Positions 63,916-64,000 of a DNA stretch of 64,000 bases are shown piece by piece; position 1 is the stretch's first letter; each line of letters opens with the position of its first letter. The position numbers were made by a program, and so were the translations under genes. The DNA is taken from assembly GCF_000524195.1 (NCBI RefSeq), contig NW_020170421.1, positions 344,424 through 408,423 on the forward strand, given 5' to 3'. This DNA is from Echinococcus granulosus. Taxonomy: Eukaryota > Platyhelminthes > Cestoda > Cyclophyllidea > Taeniidae. The notes beneath the pieces were generated by a model. That model saw nothing but the letters and a program-made list of their open reading frames with translations. It was not told where the DNA came from and ran no database searches.

Positions 63916-64000
63916 CTATGTAGTAACCAAAAATATGCAGTAAGACCAACTGCAGAGCTAATCAAGTTAGATTGACTTTTGATATTAAAGTCCTAAAAAG

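Noticed and set aside
1..64000. tRNA, rRNA, CRISPR, operon or phage-type systems
   Set aside because: Both strands were scanned by eye for cloverleaf boxes, regular spaced repeats and prokaryote-like gene packing, and none was found. The window is plainly eukaryotic. A tRNA or covariance-model scan would be needed to exclude small RNA genes.

Overview
This is eukaryotic, AT-rich, intron-rich DNA, most likely from a taeniid tapeworm (Taenia, Hydatigera or Echinococcus group). Two things point there. The best-resolved gene encodes paramyosin; its 14 coding exons, spliced by hand, give exactly 863 residues, the length known for taeniid paramyosins. The main dispersed repeat looks like a taeniid terminal-repeat retrotransposon in miniature (TRIM). 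Three runs of exactly 100 N mark scaffold gaps (13219-13318, 29213-29312, 42454-42553).

Three genes can be supported. (1) On the minus strand, five phase-0 exons between 30123 and 15048 encode a complete 610-residue DEG/ENaC cation channel subunit. (2) On the plus strand, 14 exons from 54895 to 61172 encode complete paramyosin, the core protein of thick filaments in invertebrate muscle. (3) On the minus strand, the last three coding exons of DDB1 (damaged DNA-binding protein 1, the CUL4 adaptor) run from 63915 to 62722; the rest of the gene lies beyond the right edge. Paramyosin and DDB1 converge on a shared 1.5 kb 3' flank. The three genes act in different processes (membrane excitability, muscle structure, ubiquitin ligase/DNA repair) and show no sign of working together.

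The rest, roughly 1-15 kb and 30-54 kb, shows no coding sequence I can support. Its main recognisable content is at least 16 copies or fragments of one short LTR-flanked, apparently non-coding element: terminal repeats of about 190-205 bp, a primer-binding-like site directly after the left repeat, about 0.6-0.75 kb of internal sequence and a purine tract before the right repeat. Six copies are near full length (about 1.0-1.13 kb), three are rearranged or truncated and seven are single terminal repeats. Three sit in introns of the channel gene, all antisense to it. Other items are a degenerate 11-bp minisatellite, a long GT microsatellite broken by a gap, two strong inverted repeats, an unexplained GC-rich island at 13.56-14.2 kb and a CCAAT-rich region upstream of paramyosin.

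All exon boundaries come from reading-frame continuity, GT/AG sites and recalled family motifs, without transcripts. Element ends are judged by eye to within a few bases.
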